Shown here: piece after piece, positions 1 to 7,487 of the stretch
Layout: every line of letters starts with the position of its first letter
How positions within the stretch are numbered: the stretch's first letter is position 1
Assembly (NCBI GenBank): GCA_004552155.1
Contig: SFPF01000051.1
Coordinates: 1-14,024 of the forward strand
Source of the DNA: Bacteroidales bacterium
Lineage (GTDB): Bacteria > Bacteroidota > Bacteroidia > Bacteroidales > Bacteroidaceae
Reading direction: 5' to 3'
Length of the DNA stretch: 14,024 bases
Translations under genes and position numbers: made by a program
Notes under the pieces: model-generated
What the model was told of the DNA's origin: nothing
Database searches by the model: none
Seen by the model: only the letters and a program-made list of their open reading frames with translations

Positions 1-180
1 TTCTTTGGATACATACGCCCCTTCCTCATAGCCCTTTACTCCCTCGTAGATCCGTTCACGGTCCATCCATTTGTTAAAAATAAAGTTATCCTGCCCATAC
101 GCAACCTGCGGGGAAAAGAAATAGCAGACCGTAAGCAACAACAAAAGGGTGCCTATCTTGCCGAAAATATTATTGGACAT
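1..180 (-). CDS. Partial secreted protein of unknown function (N-terminal 60 residues)
   Basis: An open frame runs from ATG at 180-178 to the window edge without a stop. It begins MSNNIFGKIGTLLLLLTV, a typical signal peptide: a lysine at residue 8, then a leucine-rich core at about 11-25 ending near AYG-QDN, so cleavage is likely around residue 29. The visible mature part is charged (KWMDRERIYEGVKGYEEG) and I do not recognise its family. There is no lipobox cysteine in the visible part, so it is probably periplasmic, outer-membrane or secreted. It starts only 14 bp after the stop of the DUF3575 gene, so the two are probably one operon. DUF3575 proteins often sit in Bacteroidales fimbrial or surface clusters, which makes a surface role plausible; that is inference. 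The rest of the gene lies outside the window. Confidence 0.7.
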   Translation of the reverse strand, partial: MSNNIFGKIGTLLLLLTVCYFFSPQVAYGQDNFIFNKWMDRERIYEGVKGYEEGAYVSKE

Positions 181-194
181 CTTTATTTTCCTAA

Positions 195-746
195 TCATTT
201 TAATATATACACAATTGAGACGCCGATTTTAGTAGGCGTCAGAGCAATACCATTGTGATTGAAACTATTTGGTTTAATTGTATTTACCGGATACTTTCTT
301 TCTTTATAACACACCGCACCCAGGCCAACGGTCGTTTCCAAACTCAAACGCTTGGAAAGCACAAAACTATAGCCATAAGTAAGACCCAGCCCTCCGGCAA
401 CGCCTTGGTGCAAATTGCCTTTAAACTCCATGTCGAAGACAGAGGCCAAAGCCATAACGCCGGCAAAATGCTGCACCTGCGGACGGCCGGCAAACCAATA
501 GCGCAATTCGGGAAAGACCGATGCGTGGCGCATTTTATGGCCACCTATCGTAAACGGATTGCCGGCAGCTTCAAGGTTGAGTGTAAAGTGGCGCGACATT
601 CTTAGCTCTGTGCCCAGGTTGGGACTTGTAGCCAACCAATAAAGCCCGTTGGTTTTCAGCGACACGCGCTGCGCATTAACAATTTGTACCCCCGCCATCA
701 TGGCAAGAGCAACGAGAAAATATTTAAATTTGTTAAGAAAGAACAT
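195..746 (-). CDS. DUF3575 domain-containing outer-membrane beta-barrel-like protein
   Basis: The family resemblance rests on the block after the signal peptide: RVSLKTNGLYWLATSPNLGTE, then SRHFTLNLEAAGNPFTIGGHK, PELRYWFAGRP, GGLGLTYGYSFVLSKRLSLE, and the C-terminal TPTKIGVSIVYILK. Alternating aromatic/hydrophobic strands and a C-terminal strand suggest a small outer-membrane barrel. The molecular function of DUF3575 is not known; members are frequent in Bacteroidales fimbrial and surface operons. The frame is open from 815, but I chose ATG at 746-744 because it puts a normal signal peptide first (MFFLNKFKYFLVALAMMAG...VNA-QRV); the 23 codons upstream add an unlikely second hydrophobic stretch. 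The product is about 183 residues. Its base composition is visibly more AT-rich than nrd or the peptidase. It is probably cotranscribed with the gene at 1-180. Confidence 0.75.
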   Translation of the reverse strand: MFFLNKFKYFLVALAMMAGVQIVNAQRVSLKTNGLYWLATSPNLGTELRMSRHFTLNLEAAGNPFTIGGHKMRHASVFPELRYWFAGRPQVQHFAGVMALASVFDMEFKGNLHQGVAGGLGLTYGYSFVLSKRLSLETTVGLGAVCYKERKYPVNTIKPNSFNHNGIALTPTKIGVSIVYILK

Positions 747-976
747 CTGCTTTCGGTAAGTATCTACGTAAAGGTGTTTTGAAAAAAGATGAACGAACAG
801 CCATCCCATTACCATTAGAAGGGAAAATGCTGCAATATAGATGCTATTTAGCCTTTGTGCGCTTGCGGTTTATTATATGCAAATAAGGAAGTTAGACTTC
901 CTCAAAGCACGATGCGCCCACGCCTATCTGTTGCGTTTTTTTGCACGAACAAATGGAAACCTTTGATTTTCGGGGG

Positions 977-984
977 CAAAATTA
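977..984 (-). promoter_or_regulatory. Possible -7 element upstream of the DUF3575 gene
   Basis: The minus strand reads TAATTTTG, a match to the Bacteroidetes -7 box TAnnTTTG. The partner element at the right spacing is only TTTC with a 17-bp gap, so the match is incomplete. If used, it would give a leader of about 220 nt for the DUF3575 gene. It is the best candidate in the gap but weak. Confidence 0.3.
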
Positions 985-1030
985 CGAATTTATGCTTAGA
1001 CGAAACGAACAATTTAAACTTTTCTTATAT

Positions 1031-1063
1031 GAAAAGGCAAAAAAAATTGCTTTTCGCCTTTTC
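1031..1063. other. Hairpin in the nrdG/DUF3575 intergenic gap
   Basis: The gap 816-1092 has no convincing gene; the short plus-strand frames there have no family features. It holds an inverted repeat, GAAAAGGC (1031-1038) with GCCTTTTC (1056-1063), extended inside by AAAA/TTTT around a one-base bulge. On the plus strand it is followed by a T-rich run, as in an intrinsic terminator, but no plus-strand gene lies upstream that would need one. It lies just beyond the nrdG terminator in the direction of nrdG transcription, so a back-up role is possible. Confidence 0.4.
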
Positions 1064-1082
1064 TTTTTCCGCAAGATACTGG

Positions 1083-1124
1083 CACAAAAACAAGGGATGT
1101 GCCAATATTGCGTAGCACATCCCT
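1083..1124 (-). terminator. Intrinsic terminator of nrdDG
   Basis: AGGGATGTGC (1093-1102) and GCACATCCCT (1115-1124) form a perfect 10-bp stem with a 12-nt loop. On the minus strand the stem is followed by TTGTTTTTGT. It sits about 22 bp past the nrdG stop codon, the expected place for the end of the nrdDG transcript. Confidence 0.8.
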
Positions 1125-1146
1125 AAAATATTTTATTCATTTAACA

Positions 1147-1614
1147 TTAAGCCGGTTGCCAAAACCGCCTTGTTATGTCCTCGAAAGAGCCGTCCGCCTT
1201 TTGGCGATACAGGCGCTGGTTGGTACTGGGCGACTTGAGCGGTCCCTGTTCGGCGCGGTACGGGCCGAGTTTCACGTAGTCGAACGCGGCGCGGTCAGTA
1301 GGCCACTCATCGCGGCCAGAGTACCAGCCGGTCTTGAGCCTGTCTCCGAACCTCTGCTTCACAGCCTGCGCCAACCGCTGCACGGCGGCGGGATCGTTGT
1401 CGCCGCCCATCAACCCCACGCAGGTCACCTCGCCTTCCACATCGTCGAGCAGGGCAAAGAGCCGTTCCTCCGTCAGCTCCTCGCCGATGTCGTCTTTGAG
1501 ATACGCGCTGTGGCAGCCCGGGCAGCCGTTCGGGCAAAGCGAAAGGTTGATGGCCAGCGTCACCTCGTCGGGAAACTCTTGGAACACAATATCGTAGTTG
1601 ACGTATTTAAGCAT
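1147..1614 (-). CDS. nrdG: Anaerobic ribonucleotide reductase activating protein NrdG (radical SAM)
   Basis: The 155-residue protein has the radical-SAM cluster motif CPNGCPGC (Cys27, Cys31, Cys34), the CxxxCxxC spacing that binds the [4Fe-4S] cluster and S-adenosylmethionine. GLMGGDND (about 92-99) fits the SAM-binding glycine-rich strand. NrdG uses reduced cluster and SAM to make the glycyl radical on NrdD; it acts in the cytoplasm in strict anaerobiosis. Length agrees with the family (about 150-175). It overlaps the end of nrdD by 8 bp (1607-1614), so the two are translationally coupled in one operon, ending at the terminator at 1083-1124. The start ATG at 1614-1612 gives MLKYVNYDIVFQEFPDE, the usual N-terminus in Bacteroidales. 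Residues look intact, although its partner nrdD is frame-broken. Confidence 0.93.
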   Translation of the reverse strand: MLKYVNYDIVFQEFPDEVTLAINLSLCPNGCPGCHSAYLKDDIGEELTEERLFALLDDVEGEVTCVGLMGGDNDPAAVQRLAQAVKQRFGDRLKTGWYSGRDEWPTDRAAFDYVKLGPYRAEQGPLKSPSTNQRLYRQKADGSFEDITRRFWQPA

Positions 1615-2548
1615 CTTGCTTCACTTTCGCATAGAAACGTCGTGCGGCTTCTTTCTGGCGGTCGAGCGAGAAGTTCGACACGCGCTTAAGGTAGCCGATG
1701 ATGCGCGTCATGTAATCCACGTTCTTGCTGTGGCAGTGAGGACACTCCTTGAGGTAACGCTTGTCGATGTGCCCACAGTCGTTGCAGAGCGTGTTGGGAA
1801 TGTTGAAGGTGAAGTAGTTGCAGCCTTCCTTTGCCGCCACGCGCAGCAGCTGGCGATATTGCGGCGCGGAGAGATGCTCTTCGAGGTTGGCATGGAGTGC
1901 ACTGCCGCCCGTGAGGTGCTCGATGTACTTGCGGCCGTGCAGGCGGAACTTCTCGATGATGTCCGTGTTGGGGTCTTCCACAACGTAGAAATAGCTGTTG
2001 TAGCAGTCGCGCGGCACGAAATATCCGTCCTCGCGGTCCCAGCGCGCGTGCTTCACGCCCACGTTTTCTGCCGGAATCATTTCGCAGTTGAAGAGCAAGT
2101 CCTTCGTGCGATATTTCTTGTTGAATTTCTCCACCACGCCGAGCACCGACGATACGAACGAGGCATATTCTTCATTGTCGGAAATCGTCATGCCGAGGCT
2201 TTCGGCGGCTTCCACCATGCCGTTCACGCCCACGGTGAGGTATTGCCGGCGAATGTTGATGTAGCCGGCGTCGAAGAGCGGCAGCATACCCTTGTCCATC
2301 AAGTCTTTGAGGTTGTCGTTGTAGGCCATCTGCACCTTGTGAACGAGGTCAACGATGTCTTCGAGGTACTCGATGTAAGGCTTGCCCTCGCGCGTGGCCT
2401 GCTGGATGCAGCGGTTGAGGTTTACCGTCAGCACCGATTTCGAACCGGTGCTCACGCCGCCCGCGCCGAGGGTGTAGCTGAAGCCGTTGTCCTGGATTTC
2501 GTTGCGCAGGCGGCAGCACGATGCCAACGAGTCGGCATTATCGCTCAT
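1607..2548 (-). pseudogene. nrdD: Anaerobic ribonucleoside-triphosphate reductase NrdD, C-terminal part (frame-split)
   Basis: This 313-codon frame is the second half of NrdD. It starts at MSDNADSLASCCRLRNE, where the cysteine pair (Cys11/12 here) lies at the place expected for the thiyl-radical cysteine. It carries the zinc site CNDC...CPHC (Cys255, 258, 269, 272) and the glycyl-radical loop TRIIGYL with the likely radical Gly285, close to the C-terminus as in class III enzymes. Its ATG overlaps the TGA of the upstream frame as ATGA, so restart by coupled translation is possible. In intact homologues the sequence GHSFF-T/V-Y-M/I-SD runs straight across this point; here a 5-bp tandem duplication (2555-2564) breaks it. 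It ends 8 bp inside nrdG. Either a pseudogene, a sequencing error, or a two-piece enzyme made by coupling. Confidence 0.85.
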
Positions 2549-3714
2549 GTAGGTGAAGAGAAGAAAGAGTGGCCGGCGGCATACATCTCGGCAGTGAAGT
2601 CGCCATATTCCTTGTCGATTACGTCGCCGTCCTTCGTGAGCAGCGCCATGGTCTCCACGGGGAACGTGAGCACGGCCTTCGTGCGCTCCTCGTTAAACCA
2701 GCGCATGAAGCGCTTCTGCAGCCAGCTCACGGCGGGCCAAGAGGGCTGCGAGCCGTCGGGGAAGTAGAAGTTGCCGAAGATGCTTTCGAAATAGTTTTTA
2801 TCGTAATAGCTGATGTTCCAGAACACCGACTGGAAGTTTCTCGCGCCCGTGGGCTGGTTGATGGAGTAGACTATCTGCTCGAAGCTGTCGGTGATGACCT
2901 TGTCGATGGTGCGGGCGCGGAGCGAGAGGTCGGCCTGGTCGCCGGCACGCTTGTAGTAGTCCGCGCCATATTCCTTTTCGAGGAAGTGGCTCATATACAT
3001 CAAGAACTCCGGCGTGGCGCAGGCGCCTGAAAGCATGCTCGAAACGATGAACACCATGTTTACGAAGCCGCCGCAGAACGATTTGAGATTCGTGGGCGCG
3101 GTGGAGTTGCCGCCGATGCTCTTCGTGCCGCCGAGCAGCCACGGGTACATCGTGATCGAGGCGCAGTAGTTGGCGAGGCTCGTCTCGTCGTTCTTATATA
3201 TATAATGGTTCTTGAGGAGATATATGTAGCGGTCGGCGGTTTCCTTGCCGTAGAGGGCTTTAATCTTGTCGCAAAGCAGACGGCGATTCAGGCGGATAAA
3301 GCCCTGCTTGGGCAGTTCGCCGATGAGCGTGGCGATGTTCTTGTTCTCTACGTTGGCGTTGGCGTCGTACTTGGAGCCGGTGGCGGGGTTGGCCGAGTTG
3401 CAATAGTTGATGAGGAAGCGGAGTTTGTCAGCCGTTTCGCGGTCGTCCTCATGGCGCTTGCGGTAGAGCATGAAAGCTTTTGCGGCCTTGAAATGGCGTT
3501 CTGACATCAGCGCCACCTCCACTTGGTTCTGTATGTCCTCCACGCTCATGCCGTTGCAGAAGCGCAGGTGGTCGGTGATGGCTTTCAACTGCTCCGCGTT
3601 GAGCGGGTCGCCGGTCGAGGCAAAGGTTTTGAGAATGGCACTTTTGATTTTGTCGAGCGAGAAAGGCTCTGTTGTGCCGTCGCGCTTGGTGATAATAAAG
3701 GAGTCGTAACTCAT
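2545..3714 (-). pseudogene. nrdD: NrdD, N-terminal part: ATP-cone and first half of the catalytic domain (frame-split)
   Basis: The frame codes for 389 residues from MSYDSFIITKRDGTTEPF. Residues about 1-92 are an ATP-cone, the allosteric nucleotide-binding domain that switches ribonucleotide reductases on and off (KRDGTTEPFSLDKIKSAILKT, later FKAAKAFMLYRKRHEDDR). The rest is the first half of the 10-stranded barrel (NYCASITMYPWLL, SSMLSGACATPEFL, NQPTGARNFQSVFWNISYYD). It breaks at AAGHSFF, continuing as SSPT and a TGA, because of two adjacent GAAGA copies at 2555-2564 on the plus strand. Together the two halves give about 700 residues, normal for class III NrdD, which reduces NTPs to dNTPs using formate. 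The frame is open upstream to 3882, but I placed the start at 3714 because the ATP-cone begins right there and the upstream translation is low-complexity and unlike the family. Confidence 0.87.
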
Positions 3715-3937
3715 AGGGCTTGATAATGGGCTGTTTCCCTGCGGAAAAGGCGAAAATCCTGTCCGAAAGGAAAGTGTTTGGAATAAATATTTTGTAAAAC
3801 TATAATGCGAAAAGAAATTTGCATGTTTCCCAAAATGGAAAACTTTTGCTTCATCATAAAATCGCAAAACGCTAAAAATCAAGCGAAATAGATTTCAAAA
3901 CGGGAAACTTTGCTTTCTTCTTGTTCTTTTTGCTTGG
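3715..3937 (-). other. Long 5' leader of nrdDG
   Basis: About 215 nt separate the predicted nrdD transcription start (near 3931) from its ATG. The stretch is AT-rich and open in the nrdD frame back to 3882, but the translation has no family features. I see no known riboswitch signature or clear NrdR-type box. It may simply be a long leader; its length leaves room for regulation. Confidence 0.4.
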
Positions 3938-3945
3938 CAAAGGTA
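3938..3945 (-). promoter_or_regulatory. Promoter -7 element of nrdDG
   Basis: The minus strand reads TACCTTTG followed by CC, an exact match to the Bacteroidetes -7 consensus TAnnTTTG. A TTTC lies 18 bp upstream of it, close to the -33 box (TTTG at 19-21 bp). It is the only good promoter match between the GH20 terminator and nrdD. Confidence 0.65.
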
Positions 3946-4094
3946 AGGCAAATTATCTTAGCAGAAAAGTGATTTTACAGAAAATTTTCAGGGTTTTTCA
4001 AGGCTGCAATTTTATGCGTAAAAAATTTCAGCATAAGGCAGGAAATTTTTATTGTGTGCCAGCAAAGTTTCATTTTCTGGCGAGATAATTTCTA

Positions 4095-4172
4095 TTCAGC
4101 AGTGCTGAACGCTTATTCAACAGTGTTGAACACTTATTCAGCAGTGCTGAACATATATTCAACACTGCTGAA
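4095..4172. repeat. Four palindromes at an exact 21-bp period
   Basis: Four 15-bp near-perfect palindromes begin at 4095, 4116, 4137 and 4158, exactly 21 bp apart: TTCAGCAGTGCTGAA, TTCAACAGTGTTGAA, TTCAGCAGTGCTGAA and TTCAACACTGCTGAA. Six-base spacers (CGCTTA, CACTTA, CATATA) separate them. Copy 2 differs from copy 1 in both arms in a way that keeps the symmetry. Copy 4 has a single arm mismatch, which would be a G-U pair in minus-strand RNA. The array lies between the GH20 terminator and the nrdD promoter, about 150-230 bp upstream of the latter. The rest of 3946-4314 is AT-rich with no supported gene. Confidence 0.85.
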
Positions 4173-4314
4173 CAAACATTATCTACGGCAAAATTTAATT
4201 TATAAAGGGGTTGGGAAAATTTTTTAAGTATGAAAGGCAAACGCAAACAGTTCATTGAGTGCCAGGAAAAGAAATAAAAGACAACTTGACAGCTGCGCCT
4301 GTGCATAATCACAC

Positions 4315-4350
4315 AAAAAATTCCCCGAGAAAGCAGGACTTTCCCGGGGA
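4315..4350 (-). terminator. Intrinsic terminator of the GH20 gene
   Basis: TCCCCGAGAAAG (4322-4333) pairs with CTTTCCCGGGGA (4339-4350) with one A-C mismatch and a 5-nt loop. On the minus strand it is followed by AATTTTTTGTG. It lies just past the stop of the GH20 C-terminal frame. Confidence 0.85.
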
Positions 4351-4368
4351 TATGCTTTTATTTCTTAT

Positions 4369-4821
4369 TTATTTCACGATGATTTCGTCCACAAACAGGA
4401 AGCCTGCCTTGCCTGCCGAGCCGTGCCACGCCGGCATGCAGTGCTCGGAGAGGGCTTTCACCTTGACAAAGCGGGCGGTGACGGGGGCAAAGGTGAGCAC
4501 GTGGTTGTAAACCTTGTTGGCATCCGTCTCCTTCATCTCGGGATAGTATTCCGAAGCCACGGGACGGAAGTTCTCGCCGTCGTCGGAGATGCTGATTTCA
4601 ACGCCGCGCGCATCAAACACCCAGTCGCCCTTTTCCACACAGGTGTGCACGCCGGCCTGCGTGAACGTCTGCGCACTGCCGAGATCTACGATTGCTTCAA
4701 GGTCGGCCTGAGAGAAGCCGAGCCAGCGGCCGGTGCGGTAGTTCGTGTCGGGACCCGTAAGACCGTCTACCAGTACCACGGGGCCGTCGAACTTATACCC
4801 GCCATTGATGGGCTGGAGCAG
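4369..4821 (-). pseudogene. C-terminal fragment of the GH20 beta-hexosaminidase (out of frame with the main part)
   Basis: The frame reads LLQPINGGYKFDGPVVLVDGL from 4821 onwards, then TNYRTGRWLGF, LEAIVDLGSAQTFTQAGVHTC, GVEISISDDGENFRPV, APVTARFVKVKALSEHCMP and ends FLFVDEIIVK. This is the discoidin-like (F5/8 type C-like) carbohydrate-binding tail that ends Bacteroidales GH20 enzymes. The only start in the frame that could be used is GTG at 4779, which is inside the domain, so this is not a gene of its own. It is the displaced tail of the upstream frame. In homologues as I know them, roughly 30 residues lie between the ISKDA strand (end of the main frame) and LLQP; here the two abut at 4821-4823 in different frames, which points to a small deletion. 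Confidence 0.8.
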
Positions 4822-6540
4822 GCGTCCTTGCTGATTTCCACTGCGCCCTTGTAGAGCGGTGACTGCTGCGTGGGTTCCGTGCCGTCGAGCGTGTAGCGGA
4901 TTTCGGCGTTGTCCATCGTGGTCATTTCGGCGCGGATCACGTGCTTCACGTCGTCCACGATATATTTAGGGTTCACCTCGTAGATGTGGCGGGCGTAGTT
5001 GTAGCCGAGCGCGTCGTAGTGGTCAATGAGGCGCACGAGGCGTTTGAGGAATTGCTTATAGTCCTTCTTCTCGGGTTGCGCCCACTGAATTTCGGCCAGC
5101 GCCGCCATACGCGGCAGTTCCATGTATTCCACCTGGCGGTAGGTCGGGATATATTCGCTCCACAGGTTGGCCTGCACGCCGATGATATATTTCTGCTCTT
5201 CGGGCGAAAGCTCGCGCGGCATCGGTTCGTAGCCATACACGCGCTCAAGCGGCAGATAGCCGCCGATGGCCTCGGGCTCGTTGGCCACGTCCTTGGTCTG
5301 ATAGTAGTCAAAATAGAGATAGGTGTTCGGCGTCATGATTACGGAGTGGTGCTGACGCGCAGCCTCGATGCCGCCCGCCTCGCCGCGCCACGACATCACG
5401 GTGGCATTGGGCGCGAGGCCGCCCTCGAGCGTCTCGTCCCAGCCAATCATCTGCCGCCCGAGCGCATTGAGCGTCTTCTCGGCGTGGTTGATGACGTAGC
5501 TTTGCAGGCGTTCCTCGGCCGTGTGCTTGCCGTCGGCTTGCAGGTTGTTGTCGGCAATGCGCTTCTGGCAGGCGGGGCACTTCGCCCATTGCGTCTTGGG
5601 ACACTCATCTCCGCCCACGTGGATATACTCTGAGGGGAAAATCTTTGTAATCTCGGTCAAAACATCGTCGATGAACTTCAAGACATTGTCCTTGCCGGCA
5701 CAAAGCACGTTGTCGCTCACGCCCCACATTTTCCACACCTCATACGGGCCGCCCGTGCAACCGAGTTCGGGATAGGCGGCAAGGGCAGCCTGCATGTGTC
5801 CCGGCAGGTCGATTTCGGGAATGACGGTGATAAACCGCTCGCGGGCATACTCCACGATTTCGCGCGCCTCCTTCTGGGTGTAGAAGCCCTGATGGGGCTT
5901 GCCGTCATACTTGCCCGTGTTGTGGCCAATAACCGTTTCGGGGCGGTATGCGCCCACGGTGGTGAGTTTCGGGTATTTCTTGATTTCGATGCGCCAGCCC
6001 TGGTCGTCGGTCAAGTGCCAGTGGAAGCGGTTGATGTTGTGCAGCGCGAGCATGTCGATGAAGCGCTTCACGGAATCGAGGGTCACGAAATGGCGCGACA
6101 CGTCGAGGTGCGCTCCGCGATAGGCGAAGCGCGGCGCATCTGCCACCTCGCCGGCTGGCACTTCTACGCCCTTAGCAGCCGACTGCAACACGGGCAAAGC
6201 CTTGCGCAGCGTCTGCACGCCGTAGAACAGCCCGGCGTCGCTTGCACCCTCGATGCGGATGCCGTCTTTTGAAACATTGATGGTGTAGCCCTCGCCGGCG
6301 GTATCTTTCTTACCGGCTGTGGAGAGGGTGATGCTGTGCTGTGCGGCCTTCGTGGTCACGGCGAGGCGCAGGTGCAGGGCGCGTTCGATGTAGCCAACCA
6401 ATGCCTGTGCGGCGCGTTGCTGGGCTTTGTCGCCTTTCTTCGGGCACCACGTCGAAGTTGGCAGTCTGTGCCGACAGCGAGGCAGGCACGCAGGCAAGAG
6501 CCGTCAGACAAAGGACGGACAAGATACGTTTTGTTTTCAT
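4767..6540 (-). pseudogene. GH20 family beta-N-acetylhexosaminidase, broken near both ends
   Basis: The central frame has the GH20 hallmarks: a GH20b N-domain, APRFAYRGAHLDVSRHF at the start of the TIM barrel, HWHLTDDQGWRIEIKKYP, VIPEIDLPGHMQAALAAYP and the catalytic Asp-Glu pair in IHVGGDE (codons near 5609-5604). These enzymes cut terminal beta-GlcNAc/GalNAc from glycans. A signal peptide, MKTKRILSVLCLTALACVPA ending at SAQ, starts at ATG 6540 in another frame and reaches NFDVVP. The barrel frame takes over with PKKGDKAQQRAAQ at about 6441-6446. Homologues have about 30 residues between these two points, so a deletion with frame change is likely. A second break near 4821-4823 detaches the C-terminal domain. 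The main frame (ATG 6497) would lack a signal peptide. It lies 82 bp after recO and may be cotranscribed with it. Confidence 0.85.
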
Positions 6541-6622
6541 AGTATTATATATATAATAATGTGTGTTCCGTGAGATTGATTTAAGGTACGCTTTATGGAT
6601 ATCCGTTTTATAAGACCTTTCC

Positions 6623-7348
6623 TTAGGAATAAAGCTGCCCGAGTATGTCGAGCGTTTTCAGTTCCGGGAACGAAGGCAGGTGCAGGCGGTAGTAAAGATT
6701 CAGCACCTGCAAGATGCGGCTGCGCTGCGCCCCGGTCATGCGAAAGCGGTGCATATTGGCGAAGTTCATCCTTTGGAGCATCGGCAACAGGGCGGCTTCT
6801 TCGGGCGGCAGGCAATCACCGTGGAGCGGGCGCGTGGGCACATAGTTCGCCGAGCGAAGGTCGAACCAACAGCCGGGCGCGTAGCCGCTGAGGTTAGGCG
6901 TGAAGCCGAGGAAGCGCGTGAGTCGCATCAAAAAAGCGAGGTGAAAATTGGCAAAGTTCATCTCCGCCAAATCAAGCCACTGAAACGAGCCGGATACGTA
7001 GCGGAATAGCGCGCGCGCATCGCTCTCGGAACGGACGCCGCCGTCGATCGCCTCGCAAAGGAACATGGCGATAGCCGATTTCTCCGGGTCGTAAGGCAGC
7101 GACATATAATTATATATTGTCTGCGCCGCCTTGGGGTGCACCACGGAGCCCTCGCGCCCTTTGTTCCACATCACTTGCAGCAAAGCCGCCGGGCGAAACA
7201 GCTTGTGGGGCACGGCGGCGTGGCGCGAGCGCGTTATCCGCACGGCCACAGTCTGCCGCCCGCTTTCCTCGGTAAGCAGGTGCGCGAGGAGCGTGTCGTC
7301 GGTGTGCTTGATGACCCGCAGCACAATTGCGCGCGAACTTATCAGCAT
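6623..7348 (-). CDS. recO: DNA repair protein RecO
   Basis: The 241-residue protein has the RecO layout. An N-terminal OB-fold (residues about 1-80) starts MLISSRAIVLRVIKHTDDTLLAHLLTEE, with the conserved SGRQTVAVRITR. A helical C-domain follows with EKSAIAMFLCEAI, NFHLAFLMRLTRFLGF and NLSGYAPGCWFDLR. RecO helps RecF/RecR load RecA on SSB-coated single-stranded DNA and anneals strands in gap repair. As in other Bacteroidetes the zinc-ribbon cysteines are not obvious. Start at ATG 7348 gives the usual N-terminus, ISSRAIVLR. It is divergent from tRNA-Glu/rpsT, and the inverted octamer arrays (7375-7476) lie right in front of it. No clear TAnnTTTG promoter is seen for recO, so its start of transcription is unknown. 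Confidence 0.9.
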   Translation of the reverse strand: MLISSRAIVLRVIKHTDDTLLAHLLTEESGRQTVAVRITRSRHAAVPHKLFRPAALLQVMWNKGREGSVVHPKAAQTIYNYMSLPYDPEKSAIAMFLCEAIDGGVRSESDARALFRYVSGSFQWLDLAEMNFANFHLAFLMRLTRFLGFTPNLSGYAPGCWFDLRSANYVPTRPLHGDCLPPEEAALLPMLQRMNFANMHRFRMTGAQRSRILQVLNLYYRLHLPSFPELKTLDILGQLYS

Positions 7349-7374
7349 AAATGTCGTTTGTGTGTATAGTTACG

Positions 7375-7476
7375 AGTAGACAAGTAAACGAGTAGACGAG
7401 ACAGAGCAGTCTTGCTAATTATTTATTTCATGAATAACTTGTCTTGTCTACTTGTTTACTCGTTAACTTGTTTACT
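7375..7476. repeat. Inverted arrays of an 8-bp repeat (AGTARACR)
   Basis: The left arm holds consecutive octamers AGTAGACA, AGTAAACG, AGTAGACG and the partial AGACAGAG (7375-7406). The right arm (7437-7476) holds, read on the minus strand, AGTAAACA, AGTTAACG, AGTAAACA, AGTAGACA and AGACAAGT. The two arms face each other across about 30 bp of AT-rich sequence. 7383-7403 can pair with 7440-7460 over about 21 bp with G-U pairs. It lies in the recO/tRNA-Glu intergenic region, 27 bp upstream of the recO start codon. Confidence 0.85.
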
Positions 7477-7487
7477 AAAATCGTTTG

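Noticed and set aside
855..1115. Plus-strand frames in the nrdG/DUF3575 gap
   Set aside because: Short, with an unusual composition, no promoter or homology features, and crossing the nrdG terminator hairpin.
2550..2570. Programmed -1 frameshift in nrdD
   Set aside because: No X-XXY-YYZ slippery heptamer or following stem is seen; the 5-bp tandem duplication explains the break more simply.
1598..2767. 389-codon plus-strand frame antisense to nrdD
   Set aside because: It is a shadow of the GC-rich nrdD codons (valine/alanine/histidine-rich), with no family features. The minus strand carries clear NrdD motifs.
3715..3882. N-terminal extension of nrdD
   Set aside because: The ATP-cone starts at 3714 and the added residues have no counterpart in class III reductases.
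4095..4172. CRISPR array
   Set aside because: The units are 15 bp with 6-bp spacers that are nearly alike; CRISPR spacers are about 30 bp and unique, and no cas gene is present.
4070..4312. Minus-strand frame of 80 codons with a heptad repeat (CSALLNK-like)
   Set aside because: The 7-residue period is the by-product of the 21-bp DNA palindrome array. The frame starts next to the GH20 terminator, has no family match and no promoter, and DNA symmetry explains it better.
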